From positions 1 through 64,000 of the forward strand of contig VTPC01008616.1 of the NCBI GenBank assembly GCA_011009095.1: 64,000 nt of DNA, in the 5' to 3' direction. Positions 11,705-24,779 of this stretch are shown piece after piece (positions within the stretch are counted from its first letter, which is position 1; the number at the start of each line of letters is the position of its first letter). A model generated the notes under the pieces. It was not told where the DNA came from and searched no databases. It saw nothing but the letters and a program-made list of their open reading frames with translations. The translations under genes and the position numbers were made by a program. This DNA comes from Ignelater luminosus (taxonomy: Eukaryota; Arthropoda; Insecta; Coleoptera; Elateridae).

Positions 11705-14700
11705 TAATTACATTGAACTTATTTATAAAGCAATTCAAGCTTTAGAAATTTAAAGAATCTATAAAAACACGTCTGGATGAGAAATAATCTTTTCTTTTTT
11801 ATAAATGCTCAACCTCCAAATCCAATGATTTGGAAAGGTTCTATGTTCTCTGAGACCGCACAGAGTTGCCTTGGTTACAACTAGTGAACGTTATCAATTC
11901 ATACTATAGGTAGAGAAATTTACTACAAGTCATTTTTTTCTATCCTTAATACTGCTTACGACGACGCGAAGCGACGTTTGCTGGTTTATAGTTTTCGTGT
12001 GTAGGTTTCATCACTGAAAGCCTTGTACCTACGACTTGATTACAAAATCATGTTGGAAGAAAGACAATAGTCAGTTTTGTTCTTGAGAAACCGTTCTACA
12101 TTTTATTTTAGGCACGGGATATTTTTCACAAAATTGCTGTTTGAGCATTTTTTCAGTTTGCTTAATAATAATATTCGAATGTTCATTCTGAATAAATACA
12201 GTTTCAGACGAGAAATAAATATTAATTATCAAATACAATAGTATTAGCTAAATCGATCATCATTTCATGACAGCTTGAACAATATGTTTTATATGACACC
12301 GCACAATAACTAAAATATATATACATAATAGCCAGCACATTTCCGACATTGTGAAAAAACGGAACTAAAATTTATTGTGGTCGAAACATAAAAATTAAAA
12401 TCGGCGCTCTAATTGAGTCCTATTCAGAGGCTGACAATGCGTAAATCGATTAGAAAAGCTCTGAATAGACTTTTGGACTAGTCCTGCTATTTCTTATCTG
12501 ATCTTTACAGTTTCTGCCCACGATAAAACCTACGCTTTCAGCAATTTCTAACTTCTTCACATTTCTATATTATAAGAGACTCAGCCCTTTTTCCATTCAC
12601 AATAAAATTGTTGTTAAGAGGCAAAGTTTACTACTAAATGCTAAAATTCTTCAAACTTCTTATAAAGTTGTTTGCTATTTTTATTATTGCGAGTTTCTGT
12701 TTCATATTATTTATTTAAATAAACTTGTATAAGCTAAAATATGATTTTATTTGAAAATGCTTGAGCTATTAAAAGAAAAAAAGAAAGTTATTAGTTTAAA
12801 ATACCCTTTTTAGACAAGAATGACGTTTCATAAAAAAGGAAAGATGCGTTTCTTTAAATCACGTACGGCATATGTTCCTTTGGGATTGTTTCCTTGGCAG
12901 ACTGTAATAGAAACGGTTTCTGACTTTAAAAAATAAAATTAATAAAAGAAATCACTTTTGTTTACCGCATTGTATTCATTTTTATTCTTTCATATTTGGT
13001 ATTTCTCTATAGTTTTATTGCTGTTTGATATTGCTCTACATTTATATTGACTGTTCCCCTAATATCAAGTCTGTATCTCTAACATACTTTAACTAATATT
13101 CTTTCAAACCTTGTCTTCATTACGAGGAAATAACTTTTGACATTTGTTCAGGTATTTTCTGAACTCATCTTATTGCCATGGCTCATCTCGAAGTCAAGGA
13201 TGAGCTAAATCGTTCGAAAACTTCGACCAAAATGAAATGAAATAAAATAAATTTAGTCGAATTTGAATAAATAATTAATCAAGTCAATAGGCACTACCGT
13301 TGATAAGTTGCTTCTCTTTAATGTCCTAGATCTCACAAGCAACCTGAACTAAATAATTTATCAATTTCACTTGTAAATTTTGTCTTTATATGAATCTATG
13401 CGACGTGAAGCTGATAATGATGATGTCAAATGTTTGATTCGAAAATTCAGATCAACTTTATAAAGTCAACTTCAAATTTCTGATTTTTCCTGTCTCGATG
13501 CCTTATTATCTTATCATAAGTTATGTTTGTAACATATTAGCTTATTTATATCTCTTGTATTTATTTAAACAAACAAAGAAAAGGGAAAGTTAATCAAGAA
13601 AAATCTTAGTAATCAAGCATGCGAAGACGAGTGCAAGCAAAAGATAAACCAACGATAATATTCATAATATAACAAAAGTAAACCTATAATTCTAATAAAT
13701 AATGTAAGTTAGCACTTTATGGCTAACCAGCGATTTCATCTTAAAATAGTTCAACAGAAGAATTTAAAACAATTTAAAGACAGATAAAGAAAGATAGTTC
13801 CAACAAAAATCCAGTTCAACTTATCGACGAAGTAAATAAAACTGTCTCAATTTTACTCTCTTTTGTTCTCAGAATAAGTTTGCTGAATATTCCAAACAAA
13901 GACAGAGGCTTTACTTTGATTGCAAATAACCAAGTCTTTAGTTCGAAAGTTAGTTTAACAACAGAATGAATAATCTTGATCTTATGGCCTCCGTTTGCAA
14001 AAGAGTAATCGTAGGGTTGTCAGATTTCTTATAAACAAATATGAGACAGTAAGAGAAGCAAAGAGAGATTTGTGTATACCTCCTTTCACGGATGTGGCCG
14101 ATCCCTCTCGGATTCCAAAGCCGACACAAAGGGGTTCTCCTCGGGCTTCGAAACGAACACAGCGGGAAAAAAATCAAATCACAGATTTTATTTCTCACAT
14201 CACAGAAAAATTCTGAAAACTGCATTTTGTGTTGCAGATACAGAACAAAGAACACCACTAGTAGATCAGTGTTGCCAGGTGGAGAGATTTTTCCTCAAAT
14301 TGGGAATTTTTAAAGTTAGTGAGAAAATTATTAGCAAAAAAATAAAAAATCGTAGCTAAGTATTTTTAAATAAATTGGCATCTTAGTCATTTTTAAATAG
14401 AAAAATAATGTTTCTTCGAGTTTTCTTTACTATTGTTGATAATAATCACGATTTTAGTTGTTACTGAAAGTTTTGGAGCAAGTACAAAATTCTACAAATA
14501 AAGTTTGTTTCATACTTTCCTGGACACGTATTGGAAAAACCATCATCATCGCGACCTTTATTGAAAATTTAAAGAACTTGTTTGAGAGTGGTCATCGGGT
14601 TTTGGCAACAGTAAAACATCGTCAGAAACAATCATAAACAATACAAATCTTCATATTTCGAAATTTATAATCAGTTTTGGTCGTTTATTTTATAGGGAAA

Positions 14701-15189
14701 ATAATAAAGATAAAAGATTGCTTGTGTCTACGAGCAAGCAACAAGTTGTTGCATTGATGAAAAAAATGCTGGACGGCTAGCAGCACTCTTTTGCAAGATT
14801 TATTGACGCAATGGTAAGAAAAGTGTATCCGACTGAAGTGTCGATGCGACGCCTATGCTTGTATCGTTAGCTGTAGTCAATATGCACTTGCATCTGGCGT
14901 CACAACTCTTTTGCAATTCTAAAACTTCTTGTTGAATTAATTTTTTTAGGTCTTTGAAATTTACCTGGCGTCGCAATTGCGGTGTGTGGGATAGAATTGC
15001 TTAAGAAGAGCTAGAAAAGTGAAATTACCAACCACTGAAATTGTGTAACGTATCCCTAGACAGATCTGTCTCGACCTTTTTGGTCTCATTAGTAGGGATA
15101 ACGTCTTACAATTCTCATATAAGGTCAAACCATAATTGTTTAAGCAGCAGAGGCTACTGTAAGCATGTGCCTTTTCGGCTAAAATAAAA
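11705..15189. other. No gene recognised; possible LINE 3' tail at right edge
   Basis: Mostly AT-rich. Overlapping open frames on both strands at 13950-14359 cover a locally GC-richer patch but show no domain I can name. About 14900-15189 may be the 3' untranslated part of the minus-strand jockey-like LINE that follows; it contains a perfect 14-bp palindrome AGACAGATCTGTCT near 15058. Confidence 0.4.
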
Positions 15190-16790
15190 TTTGGAAGGCG
15201 AAGGCTGCACGCCGTCAGGGATAGGATGAAGTGGGTTTGATAGCAAACTTTCGACTAAATTCACCGCGAAACGTCTGGCCTGGTCGGTTCCGTCGTTGGT
15301 CCAGTCGCCAGTTCTCCGTCGGCTTCACCGTCGCTCCAATGTACTCGACCGCTAGTATATCGTTAGTCTCTGGAGTCTTGATGAAACCTAAAACAGAAAA
15401 CAGAATTGTGGCAAGGAAGAGAAAGTGTGAAGGGTTAGAAATTTATGGAGGTTTTGTGAATGGGTGTCCCGAGCATGGGGTGTGTGTTGGGTTATCTGGT
15501 GGTGTGATTTCTAGGATGTCTTGGAGGTCGTCGGGGAGCTCCAGGGCTTGGGCGAGGAGAATAGCTGGAGGGTGTTTAAGCTTCTTCTTGGGTTTCCTGG
15601 GAATGAAACCGGGGAAAGTTCTCAGGGTGTTGAAAGCGCGGTTCGGTTCTGCGCGATTACCTTCTTAACGAAGCCGCCACGCAGAGTTAAGCCTGATGTT
15701 TATTGCAGTTATTCCAGCTAGCTCGCAAACGTCTACCCTCCGGGGAGGAAACAATGCAGTCAAAGTAACCTTCGACACGCGACCCTCTCCTTCCTGTGTA
15801 GCGATTCCAGGAGTCTGGGCGCGGCAGCTCCGAAGCAGATAAAGCAATAATCAAAGACGAATGTTTTGAAGATGTGGATGCCGCGGCAGCATCGCTTGGC
15901 TTCTTGGTTCCAAGAAAGGATTTTTGAAAACGCGATGCTCAAGTACACTTGTCCAAAGTGCGGTGTCGTGAGCGTGACGGATCTGTTCTGAGATTATGTG
16001 ATATCGTGGCAGTAGAAGATAAACAGAAGCGGATCCTTGCGGAACTCCAGCTCTTAAAGTGTAGACGCGGGAGAGTTGTCGATCAACTCGTACCCGATGT
16101 GGGTAGTGGATCAGGAAACTTTGAACGCTGCACACAAACTGGGAAGGAATTTTGGCGGCGAGGAACTTTTGAAGAAGCTCTTCGTGCTAAATCTTGTCGG
16201 TTGTGCGGTCTATGTTTAGGAAGGTCGCAGGCACGCACCTTCTAGTGTTTAGAGCTGCGGTGACATCCGTCTGGAATTTTAAAAGTGGATCTTGGGTGGA
16301 TATGGCAAGGCGGGGGCCGTACTGGGTCGGGGGAAGGATGGCGCCCATGGGCATGCGATCTCGTAGCCAATCACTTTGCCTAAAGCGTTGAGCAGTGCGA
16401 TGGGGCGATAGAAAGAGGGATCATTGTGGTTTCTGTTGGGCTTTTCAGGAAGCCGGGAAGTGGCCGCAGCAAAGATAGCCGTCGAGAATGGCGGCGAGGA
16501 GCTTTAGGGCTTCAAGTGGTAGTTGGTGGAGAATTACCCGGGTCAGAGAATCATCGCCGGAAGCGGAGTTCTTGCCAGAGGCAAGGACTGTTGCCGTCTC
16601 TTCCTCCCGAATGGGACACAAAATATCCGGGAGTGGTGCTAGAGTTTTTATTTGTGGATTGTCCACAATCGCTTTGTTAACGCGTTAGAGATGGTCTTGG
16701 CAAAGCGGGTGTCGTCTGGAGGTTGGTGGATATTCTCGAGCAGATTGGCGCTCTATTTTCTTAGGCGCTTGGATAACCACTCATGAAAAA
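15190..16790 (-). mobile_element. Jockey-like LINE, reverse transcriptase relic
   Basis: A GC-richer block that contrasts with its surroundings. On the minus strand, 16445-16666 reads ASGDDSLTRVILHQLPLEAL followed by a GHFPAS end, which matches the RT entry region of jockey/R1-type elements (the usual pattern is APGxDGI...LxxLP...GYFPxxWK). 15851-16135 reads RVYTLRAGVPQGSA and then HDTALW, the motif B (GVPQGS) and the degenerate YADD region. Several frameshifts and stops separate them. Downstream (15200-15600) is a Pro/Thr-rich minus-strand open stretch containing TNDILAVEYIGATVKPTENW that I cannot place. It could be the element's C-terminal end or unrelated sequence. The plus-strand frames here are shadows. 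Confidence 0.75.
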
Positions 16791-17335
16791 TCCAAAAAAG
16801 AAAATTACATTTTTTTCTTCTAGTCAATTCCAAAAACGTGCGTACACTACTGGTATCTACCTAGGCTTATTGTTTCCATTGTACCGTTTACTTTAAGAAT
16901 GAATCTAGTTTGATCGGACTATAGTTTACCAAATTACAAACTTTTTAAGTTAACATTCTGGCAGGCCGTGAAAAAAGTGCGAAGTTAACCAAATCGAGTC
17001 GGGTTTCATTTTTCTATTGAGTATAGAAGCATTCCCAGAACACAAATTTCAAATGAATTTATAGCTTATTTGTTTCCACTGACCGATAACTCTCACAAAT
17101 CTAACTGCAACAGCAAAAACCAGACCCCCGTGTCTCTTATAGTTTCCGAGCTTGGAACTCTCCCAGTTCAGTTGAAGAATCTTATGCTTCACCTACGCTC
17201 CAAGTGGGTTACCAGGTTAGTGAGCATGTAATAGTACAATAAAGCGTGAAAAAGATTCAGTAAGCTGTATTAAACAAATTATCTGTTCTGGTTGATAGAG
17301 ATAGTCGATTTCAATCTTGATGCAGTCTTGTCCAA
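16791..17335. other. No gene recognised
   Basis: 545 bp between a LINE and a hAT element. Nothing recognisable on either strand. Confidence 0.5.
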
Positions 17336-19096
17336 CAGAGCCGTAGCTAGGGGTAGGCAGAATAGGCACCTGCCTAGGGGCGCAAGAGGCAAGGGGCGCA
17401 ATAAGAGCGCTAGGAAGAAATGTAATTTCTTCTTACTAAAAGAAACGCGACTAAATCAAGGACAATAACAAAAATAATTTGTCAGTTTAAAAGTACCTGT
17501 TCTTTACAGTGCTTTGCGTTTTTAAACAACAGATGAGCAGTAGCAGTACGAATTAGATTTTTATTGAATCTAGACTAAGTTTTAATGATCAACATATGTT
17601 TAGAATTCTTGAATTGTAAGAAAAGGAATGAAAGGAGGTTTAAGGGGTAGGTCTAAAAAGAGATAAAGACTTTATTGGACTTTTGGTAGCAAAAGACCCT
17701 GTACGTGGAGATCATTTAGAGTGCTATCCTATAACAAGAAATAGACAGTTTTCTAAAAACTTTTTCTGCAGAATCTTACTAAATGGAGATAGTGTTCACA
17801 GGAATTCGATTTTTTACTGTGTAGAACGCGATGCAGCTTATTGTTTTCTTTGTTTGTTGCTTGGACTAGGCAGTACCCGATTCTCTATGCCGGAAACAGA
17901 ATTTAGCGACTGGTGTAACATTGGCGCCAGAATAAATCCACACGAAAATTTGGCCCCCAAAAAAAAACTTAAAAACCTTGCAAGTGAATATCGGCCAAAA
18001 TCACTTTGTTACTGAAGAAATGCAAAACAATGATTATTTCCGAAACGGAGAATTGAAAACATATTTTAAAATGCATTTTGGATGCAATTTTGTTTTGCAT
18101 AAAAAATAATGAGGCGTTGAGAGGATCTGTTGAAAAAATTGTACACTCAAATTTCAAAGCTGCTAAGCCATTACGACCCCATCATTAAACATTACATAGA
18201 CTCAGAAACAAATCAGCAAAATACTTCTCACCACAAATTCAAACCGAACCTATTGCAATATAGTTGGAGTTGCTGTCAAAAACCGAATTGCATTAGAAAG
18301 AAAACGTGCCAAATATTTTACTGTCATTTTGGATACAACTCTTGATTTATCTTATGCAGAACAACTTTCATTTATTATTAGATATGTAGAAAAGAATAAG
18401 GATAAGTGTACGATTGAAGAGCGATTTTTGGGAATTTTTAGAGATAAAGGAGAAAACTGTTATGCTTTGGTCAAAAAAGAGTTAGCAGTTTTGAGTCTTG
18501 ATATTCAAAACCTGAGAAAGCCTACAATAATGGTGCTAATATGGTTGAGCAATATCAGCGGGTTCAGGTTAGAATATTGTTCCATGTTCAGCACACAATT
18601 TAAATTTAATAGCGTTACATAGTGCCTCTGTTAACTATGACGTAATCACCTTTTTCGGAACAATTCAAAACCTTTTTTGTGTGCCCTCTACAATCAGATG
18701 GGATAAACTTAAATGTACGTTAAAATTAACATTAAAGGGTTTAACAACACTAGGTGATCTTCGAGAACATTAGCCCTAAGAGTAGTGATCACTCGATTCA
18801 AAGACCTGCAAGAAATGACTAATCCAACCATTTACTCTGAAGACACGAAAAATCTAAAAAAAACTAAATTTCGAATTTGCGATTCTTTTGTTTTTTGGTA
18901 TTCTGTTTTGAAAAAAATTAATAAAGGAAATCTTTTGCTATAAAAGAAGAATGTCACAGTTGATATAAAGTGCAAACACATCAGAGGATTACTGGAAAAA
19001 ATCAAGAATTACAGAAACAATTATTTTGCTAAAACTGACAGAGGGCGCAAAAATGCCGACTTGCCTATAGTCAAATTTTGTCTAGTTACGGCCCTG
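17336..19096 (+). mobile_element. hAT element, ZMYM1/TTF-finger type, with TIRs and 8-bp target duplication
   Basis: Left end CAGAGCCGTAGCTAG (17336-17350) and right end, read in reverse complement, CAGGGCCGTAACTAG (19082-19096) match at 13 of 15 positions and start with the CAG(G/A)G typical of hAT elements. The 8 bp outside the left end (TTGTCCAA) and outside the right end (TTGCTCAA) match at 6 of 8, the expected hAT target duplication with age. A transposase relic lies between. At 1761 bp the element is shorter than an autonomous hAT, so it is internally deleted and lacks most of the C-terminal dimerisation region. Confidence 0.9.
17650..18775 (+). pseudogene. hAT transposase relic (TTF-type zinc finger / ZMYM1-like)
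   Basis: N-terminal TTF-like finger region at 17683-17970 includes FYCVERDAAYCFLCLLLG, then FSDWCNIGARINPHEN, which follows the family pattern of Cys-rich core then a DW...HE stretch. At about 18310-18500 the catalytic-core entry reads AKYFTVILDTTLDLSYAEQL with the first Asp, followed by FIIRYVE and ERFLGIFRDKG. At about 18520-18620, in another frame, YNNGANM is the degenerate family motif (usually YDNGSNM), and a C.AHNLNL-like segment follows. At least two frameshifts and several stops break it. No intact product is possible. Confidence 0.85.
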
Positions 19097-22000
19097 TTGC
19101 TCAAACCATAACATTTTGACAGGCAACCACAACTCTATGGTTAATCATCAGTTTTTTTCAAATTGCTTTCTTTTGATGCACTCTTGATTAAACAATACAT
19201 TTTGAGCAAAGAGTTCACGTTTCCAAAGTACATCAATCTATTGAGCAATTTTAGGCTCTTCGTTAAAGGATCAAATGGAATTCTACAAAATTCTTGTTAA
19301 GTCGAGAATTAGAAAGAATGGTAATTGCACCAAATGCACTTATTTAAGACAATGAGAAGATTTTGAATACTATTTTGCACCGAATTTGTAGGACACATGT
19401 TGCTCCGAATCAAATTTAGTTGTAATAAGTTGATTTATTAATTTAGGATTTCTGTAATTGTTTCATTTGTACATAAATATACCTATTTACAACGGGAACT
19501 ATTTCCAAGAGTTTAAAAGTAGATTATCCAAGTTTAGTCATTAGCAAAGAATCTGCCTCTATACATATTCTGAGTGAAGGTTGAGAAATGATAAATGGCT
19601 TTTCAACTACATAATAATTGAGGAACAGTTTTCATGTCGATATTCTGTTATCATCCAAAATAAGTATTCTGAGGAGCTTATCGGATTTAACTCGATACTT
19701 TTCTGTTTTCTCGCTTTTTTATCAATTCTTTTCCGATCCTTTCTAGTTTTTTATGTTTGTTATATACGTGAAAAAAATTTATTACACTATTTTAGTAGTG
19801 AAGTATGTTTTAATGTCGTATACATTTGCATTAATACCATTAAACAAATAAGTGAAGCAATAATAGTTAAGACTTTAATAAATACCCCATTTCTAAGAAA
19901 ATTTCTGTTTGCTAAAGTGAGAATGCAGACATCGTAAATTCAAAGATGCCGACAGGGATTCTCCTGAACAGATTAGCAATTTACACAAGCTCTAGTACAC
20001 ACTATATTAGGGATTACAAGAACATAATTCAGAATTTAGAAAATTTAACTTGCTTATTTAGCTTTACATGCAAATCCAAGCGAAAATTTAAGAGTTCTGT
20101 TCTTATTATATTAAATACATAGAAAGTCGACAAAGATGATACTAATTAGTCTTTAATTAAAGGAATAGTACTATTTCAAGTAGTCCTTGAATACTGAGAA
20201 TATTTACAAAAATATAAAAACTTTAATTTTATTCTAGACCCAATTTGTGGTTAACAGGGTTGATATTTTTAATGGGGAAACGTTCCTGTTCTTACAAATT
20301 CTAGATTTAAAGGAACGAGTAAAAGTTAAATAAACAGAAAATTACAGTTTGCCCAAGTATTTTAGTAGAATTATGCTAAGTATTCCTTGTTAGAGCAAAG
20401 TATTAAGTCTCTAAATTTTCTCAAGAATGGCAGCACACCTGAAAACATTAACAAAAACAAATCTCGAGGATGTTGAAGTTTGTGCCCACATAGTGTGTTT
20501 GCATAACTTTTACAAATAGCAGGAAGCTATATAAAATCAAATTAGGAGTTTGTAACGTTTAAGTCCCTAACTTTCTCCCAAGTATCGCTGTTTCGTTGTT
20601 TTTAATGTCCTTTCTACGAGCGACGGTCAGTCATAACGGCCGTAATGGAAGCGAATTTCTCCTACAGCTGGTCTTGTCGACGCAGTCACTAGACTTTTCG
20701 GACTCCTTTACAACGCAACTACTACCAGTACCAGTATTGACACAATTATGTATAATGAGACATTAATCTTTAATGATTTATAATTTGCTTAACCATCAGA
20801 AAATTTAAATAAAACTTTATTTACTTAAAATTAATTTCATAGAAGGTAGTAACCAGAATTTAAAATAATTCACAGATTTAAATGGTTAGGTTTTTTCTTT
20901 TCTTTTTATTATAATTTACTCTATGATACCTAAGGTATGCAGACAAGTTTTCTGTATTTAGATGTTCAATCTTCTTGAGATTTAAAGCTCTTCTGAAACC
21001 ATCATTTTTATTTTTATTATTATGCATTGGCGGTATAACATTATGCAAGAAGGGTGGAGAAGAGATTGCTTTATTCGCACAGTGAAATTCTAGAATTGGA
21101 AAGAAACTTTTTAGGTTAGGAATCTCCATTCATTACATTATTTATTTAACCCTTTTCATATTTTTTCCCTTGATGTTTTCATCTTAATATTCATTGCATT
21201 CGAATTGTGCACTTCTGCAATCATAGTTATAAATTCCCTTATTTACTGAAGTTGTCGCGATTTTGAATTTTCGTTCATTCTATACCTACTCGATTAGCTT
21301 GTATAACTTTTCCTTCTTTCACCCAACTTGTTGAAAAAGAAGTCGTCCTTGAATATCTGCGAGCGGTCGAGAATTCCCTAGCTGGTTGCTTCGCTGTTGT
21401 TTCGGCCAGTTTCTCACAAAAGGTATATTTGATTTCTTGCTACATTGCAGATTTATTGAGGTTTTCTCTTAGATCAGCCCAAACTTTCTTGTTTTGGGTC
21501 CAACTTCCACGCGAACCAATTTCATCGTAAAAATTTCGATTCTGTAGCAATAACTCTGAAGGGGAAAGATTTTATTAATTACCCTATAGTGTGTTGAACC
21601 AAGTTGGAACGATTCTTGTTCCACTGTAGAAGAACTCACCTTGGAGATGGAGATCGAATCTGGGATCTGTCACCGAAAATGGTTTACTCTAAAATTATCT
21701 ATGTTGTACCTGCTTACTCCTAGTTCCACCTAGCCGAAACATATCCAACTTTAATACCTTAGAAGATGAGAAATTGCTCACAAAAGTATGCGGAAGACAA
21801 AGGGAAACCACGCATTCTCGCAGTACATAATTCAATACAGAAAGGAAAACATCTTAACAGTCGAAATATCTAGAGATAAACAGTCCCTTATCCAGATTTC
21901 GAAACAGCTTGATAGTGTTAAAATTCCATTTTGGATCTGAAACATCAGCAGGGAAGTGAAAGTTACGCATCTGAAGTGATGATTGGAAACTTCCATTTCA

Positions 22001-23439
22001 AAGAGTTGAGCTGTAACATCCTCTATTTAACAGAACCAAGTATTTTCCGGATCATGAAAGACCACAGACTCTTATGTAACGGACGTGAGGTTTGACATTC
22101 TCTATTTGTTAAGAACTTTAAAATTGATGATGAAAAGGTAGGAAGTTTTAAACTAAACAGCAGTCTTACCACTACAATATACCATACCGTTCCACGTTCT
22201 GGACAACCAGAATTCCTCAGAAATGAAGAAGTCGATGTGTCAAGTTTGGAGGTGTACTCGTGGAAGTAGATTCCGAGACTGTAAATCTTTGTTATATCGT
22301 ACTAGATAATAAAAATAGAGAAATAAGACTAACCAGACTAACCAGACCAAATTATACCTTTATTCCTAAGTATAATGGCAATAATAAACGATAAAGTTAA
22401 CTAAACAAACAGTTCAAGTGAAAATGATCTAACAATAAAAAGTTTTTGTTAATCTAAAATAAGGTTAGCATTCAGAAATTTTTTGAAAAGATGATAATAC
22501 ACAAAAGTGTGCCATGCCCAAGATGCCAAGTTCAAGGGCACTTAAAGCCTAGAAAACTATCCCATGTTTGCTATTCCCATACTGAAGTAGTTTAATGTCC
22601 TGTTCTTGTTCTACTAGGTTGTTTGTCACTTTCCTTGAGGGATCCCTTCCAGACTCTTCTTCTAACTTTCTTGGTGCCATCGCCTAGGCAATGCTTTAGT
22701 CTGTTTTCTTATTTCATGTGTAATTCCAGTCGTTTCAAATTCTCTTCCTTCCATATTCTTGCTCCATTAATATATTCAGGTATTTTGTTTGTTTGGCTAG
22801 TCTGCTAGAGTAAGTAATCCAGCATAAAACCCGGAATTACTTGGCAGGCCTGGGTGTCAGTGACTAGAAAGTTTCTGCTACTGTTGTAGCATAAGTTAGT
22901 ATTTCCCATACCTCAGTTTAGAAAAAATGCTTTGCTTCCCAAATAAACATTAACCAAGTTACCGTGAATACGATCCTGGTTTGCTAGTCTCCTGCATAGT
23001 TGCCCTGAGCACTGTTTCATAATAATAAGTACTTTTAGGTTAATTGTTGTATTCTACTTACAGTTTCTCCGATTCATCTTATGTGACCGTTACCGAAAGG
23101 CTGCCACTTAAATAAAGATTGCAGAATTTTAAGAAATGTGCAAACTTTGTATAAAAAATTTGTTACTGGGCATGTTGATCAAGACGACATAATGAAATCT
23201 ATCATTTGGTACATATTTTACAACACAGCGCACAGAATCTAAATAAAAAGTGACTTACAAAAAATACGCGCAAAAGCTAAAGATATGGCGATGGCATGGT
23301 ATGAGTTACATTACAAAGATGGCATGTTCAATTGTTTACTGCAACATATTTTAAAACAATCGAAGAAGCCCGATTTGGAGGTCACTTGAGAACAGTAGAA
23401 AATCATACGGGACATTTTAACGTTGTATATACCATGTAG
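19097..23439. other. No gene recognised
   Basis: AT-rich. The longest open frame is 19581-19937 on the plus strand (118 codons), with one strongly hydrophobic stretch (about residues 36-61) that could be a membrane span. I see no receptor or transporter signature and no splice support. A GC-richer patch at 20590-20740 and another at 22600-22760 carry no recognisable domain. Confidence 0.45.
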
Positions 23440-24440
23440 ATACTGCTAGATCTCAGAAAAAGTTTTGCTAAAGTAAATGTAAATTTCAAGATGACAGAAG
23501 CTTCTAGTTTAACAGTGCTTGTGTGCGGTCTGTATATTTGCCTCCGATGTCGATCGTGTATTCAATTTTTCAAAATGATAGATACTCCACTTCCATCGCC
23601 CAATTACTCCTCTGCGAGGAAGTTATGCCTCTTCACTCTAGGCCTGTGGACAGCCGGTAAAACGTGGAAAAGCGATTCCACTCGGTCACACCCGGCGCGA
23701 CATCTGGCAGCTACTCCCTGGTTGTTTGTTGTACCCACGGTGGGAAGGATGTTTCCCCGCAGGAGAATGGCCTTAGTGTAATCCCACCCGGACCAGAACT
23801 TGGGCGGATCTAATAAGCAACTAGGGCTAGCAGAGAGGATGACCCTTGTTGCAGCCCATTACCCGATGTCGAACGCTGAAGGCACCCGGACCAATAGCAT
23901 TTAATTTCGGCAGAGGATTGGCCATACAGCCTCACACTTAGATAGAAGGTGGGCTCCCCACGGGAAGGAGAAAGTGTGCTCAAGGACAGCGAAGTTGGAG
24001 ACGTTAGCCAGATTGCTGGGACTGAGACAGTTAAGCAGGTAACCCCAAGGCTACCTTCTCTCGTCAGTGCATGAATTAATGCATTTGGGACCATTTTAGA
24101 GAGCTGGAGAATTTTTTTGACTGATTTTCTGATCAATTGATTCACGTATACCAGAAGTTTGTTACTAATGTTTAGATTTTGAAAGTGGGCTATTACTTTT
24201 CGGCAAAAAAGTCCCAGGACGGTTTGAACATGCAATATGATCCGTAATAACAGCCGAGGTATTCGAATTGTTCCTCGGTAGTGATAGATCGTAATATCTG
24301 GCCTGCAATGAAAGACCTGCCTCGTGTTGATAAAAAGTTTCTTTTGCTTGGGAAGTAAGCACGCGGAGAGAGCTGTACACTTTTTCCCATTCACGGTAAA
24401 GCCGCGTCAATTGAAAAAGTGGGAACGCCGGTTTCAAATT
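23440..24440 (-). mobile_element. R2-like (REL-endonuclease) LINE, 3' portion
   Basis: Reading the minus strand from 24437: FTVNGKKCTALSA, then (frame change) EEQFEYLGCYYG, the post-catalytic FxYLG region of the RT. Next comes ALIHALTREGSLGVTCLTVS (cf. the R2/NeSL pattern REGGLGVP), preceded by KSVKKILQLSKMVP. Further on, near 23600-23790, is KFWSGWDYTKAILLRGNILP and then RCRAGCDRVESLFHVL, which matches the CCHC knuckle preceding a restriction-like endonuclease; the expected fourth ligand Cys is replaced (VLPAV). Continuous minus-strand frame 23810-24394 spans 194 codons. The N-terminal DNA-binding region and the RT catalytic core are absent. I see no 28S rDNA around it, so this is not a standard R2 insertion in place. 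Confidence 0.75.
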
Positions 24441-24779
24441 TGAACTTTTAATTTAGTTGTCTTTTCAATTTTGCATTATCAGTAAATTTAATATTGTGAA
24501 ACTGTGAGGTCGTTTTTCTTCAAAATTTTTTTGTGTGACCTATACTTATAATTACCTTACCGTATGTAAAAAATGTGCTCTTTTAAATTCCGTAATAAAA
24601 TATAGGGGTTGCCATTAGAAACAAATATCTCGTACATGACACACCCTGTATAAATATTTTCTGTTTAAGAAAATGCGCGTTTAAAAATAAAAATCGACGG
24701 GTCCGAGCGTTTTTCCTAAAAATTCGTTGCTGAATTTTTAAAGAATTTGTGCATTACTTTACGAAAGCACTGTATATAA
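24441..24779. other. Short spacer with a transposon-end-like sequence
   Basis: Near 24645-24662 the sequence ACACACCCTGTATAAATA (reverse complement TATTTATACAGGGTGTGT) resembles the outer end of TA-target DNA elements, and CACTGTATATA occurs near 24766. No matching partner end was found within the spacer, so this is probably a solo or truncated end. Confidence 0.35.

Noticed and set aside
13950-14359. Overlapping frames on both strands near a GC-richer patch
   Set aside because: No motif in any of the four frames and no splice-site evidence; cannot be separated from chance.
15231-15668. 145-codon plus-strand open frame in the GC-rich block
   Set aside because: Opposite strand to the jockey-like RT; Gly/Arg/Trp-rich composition typical of an antisense shadow.
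19581-19937. 118-codon frame with a hydrophobic segment, considered as a chemoreceptor exon
   Set aside because: The conserved C-terminal signature of insect gustatory or odorant receptors is not present, and T-rich DNA produces such segments by chance.
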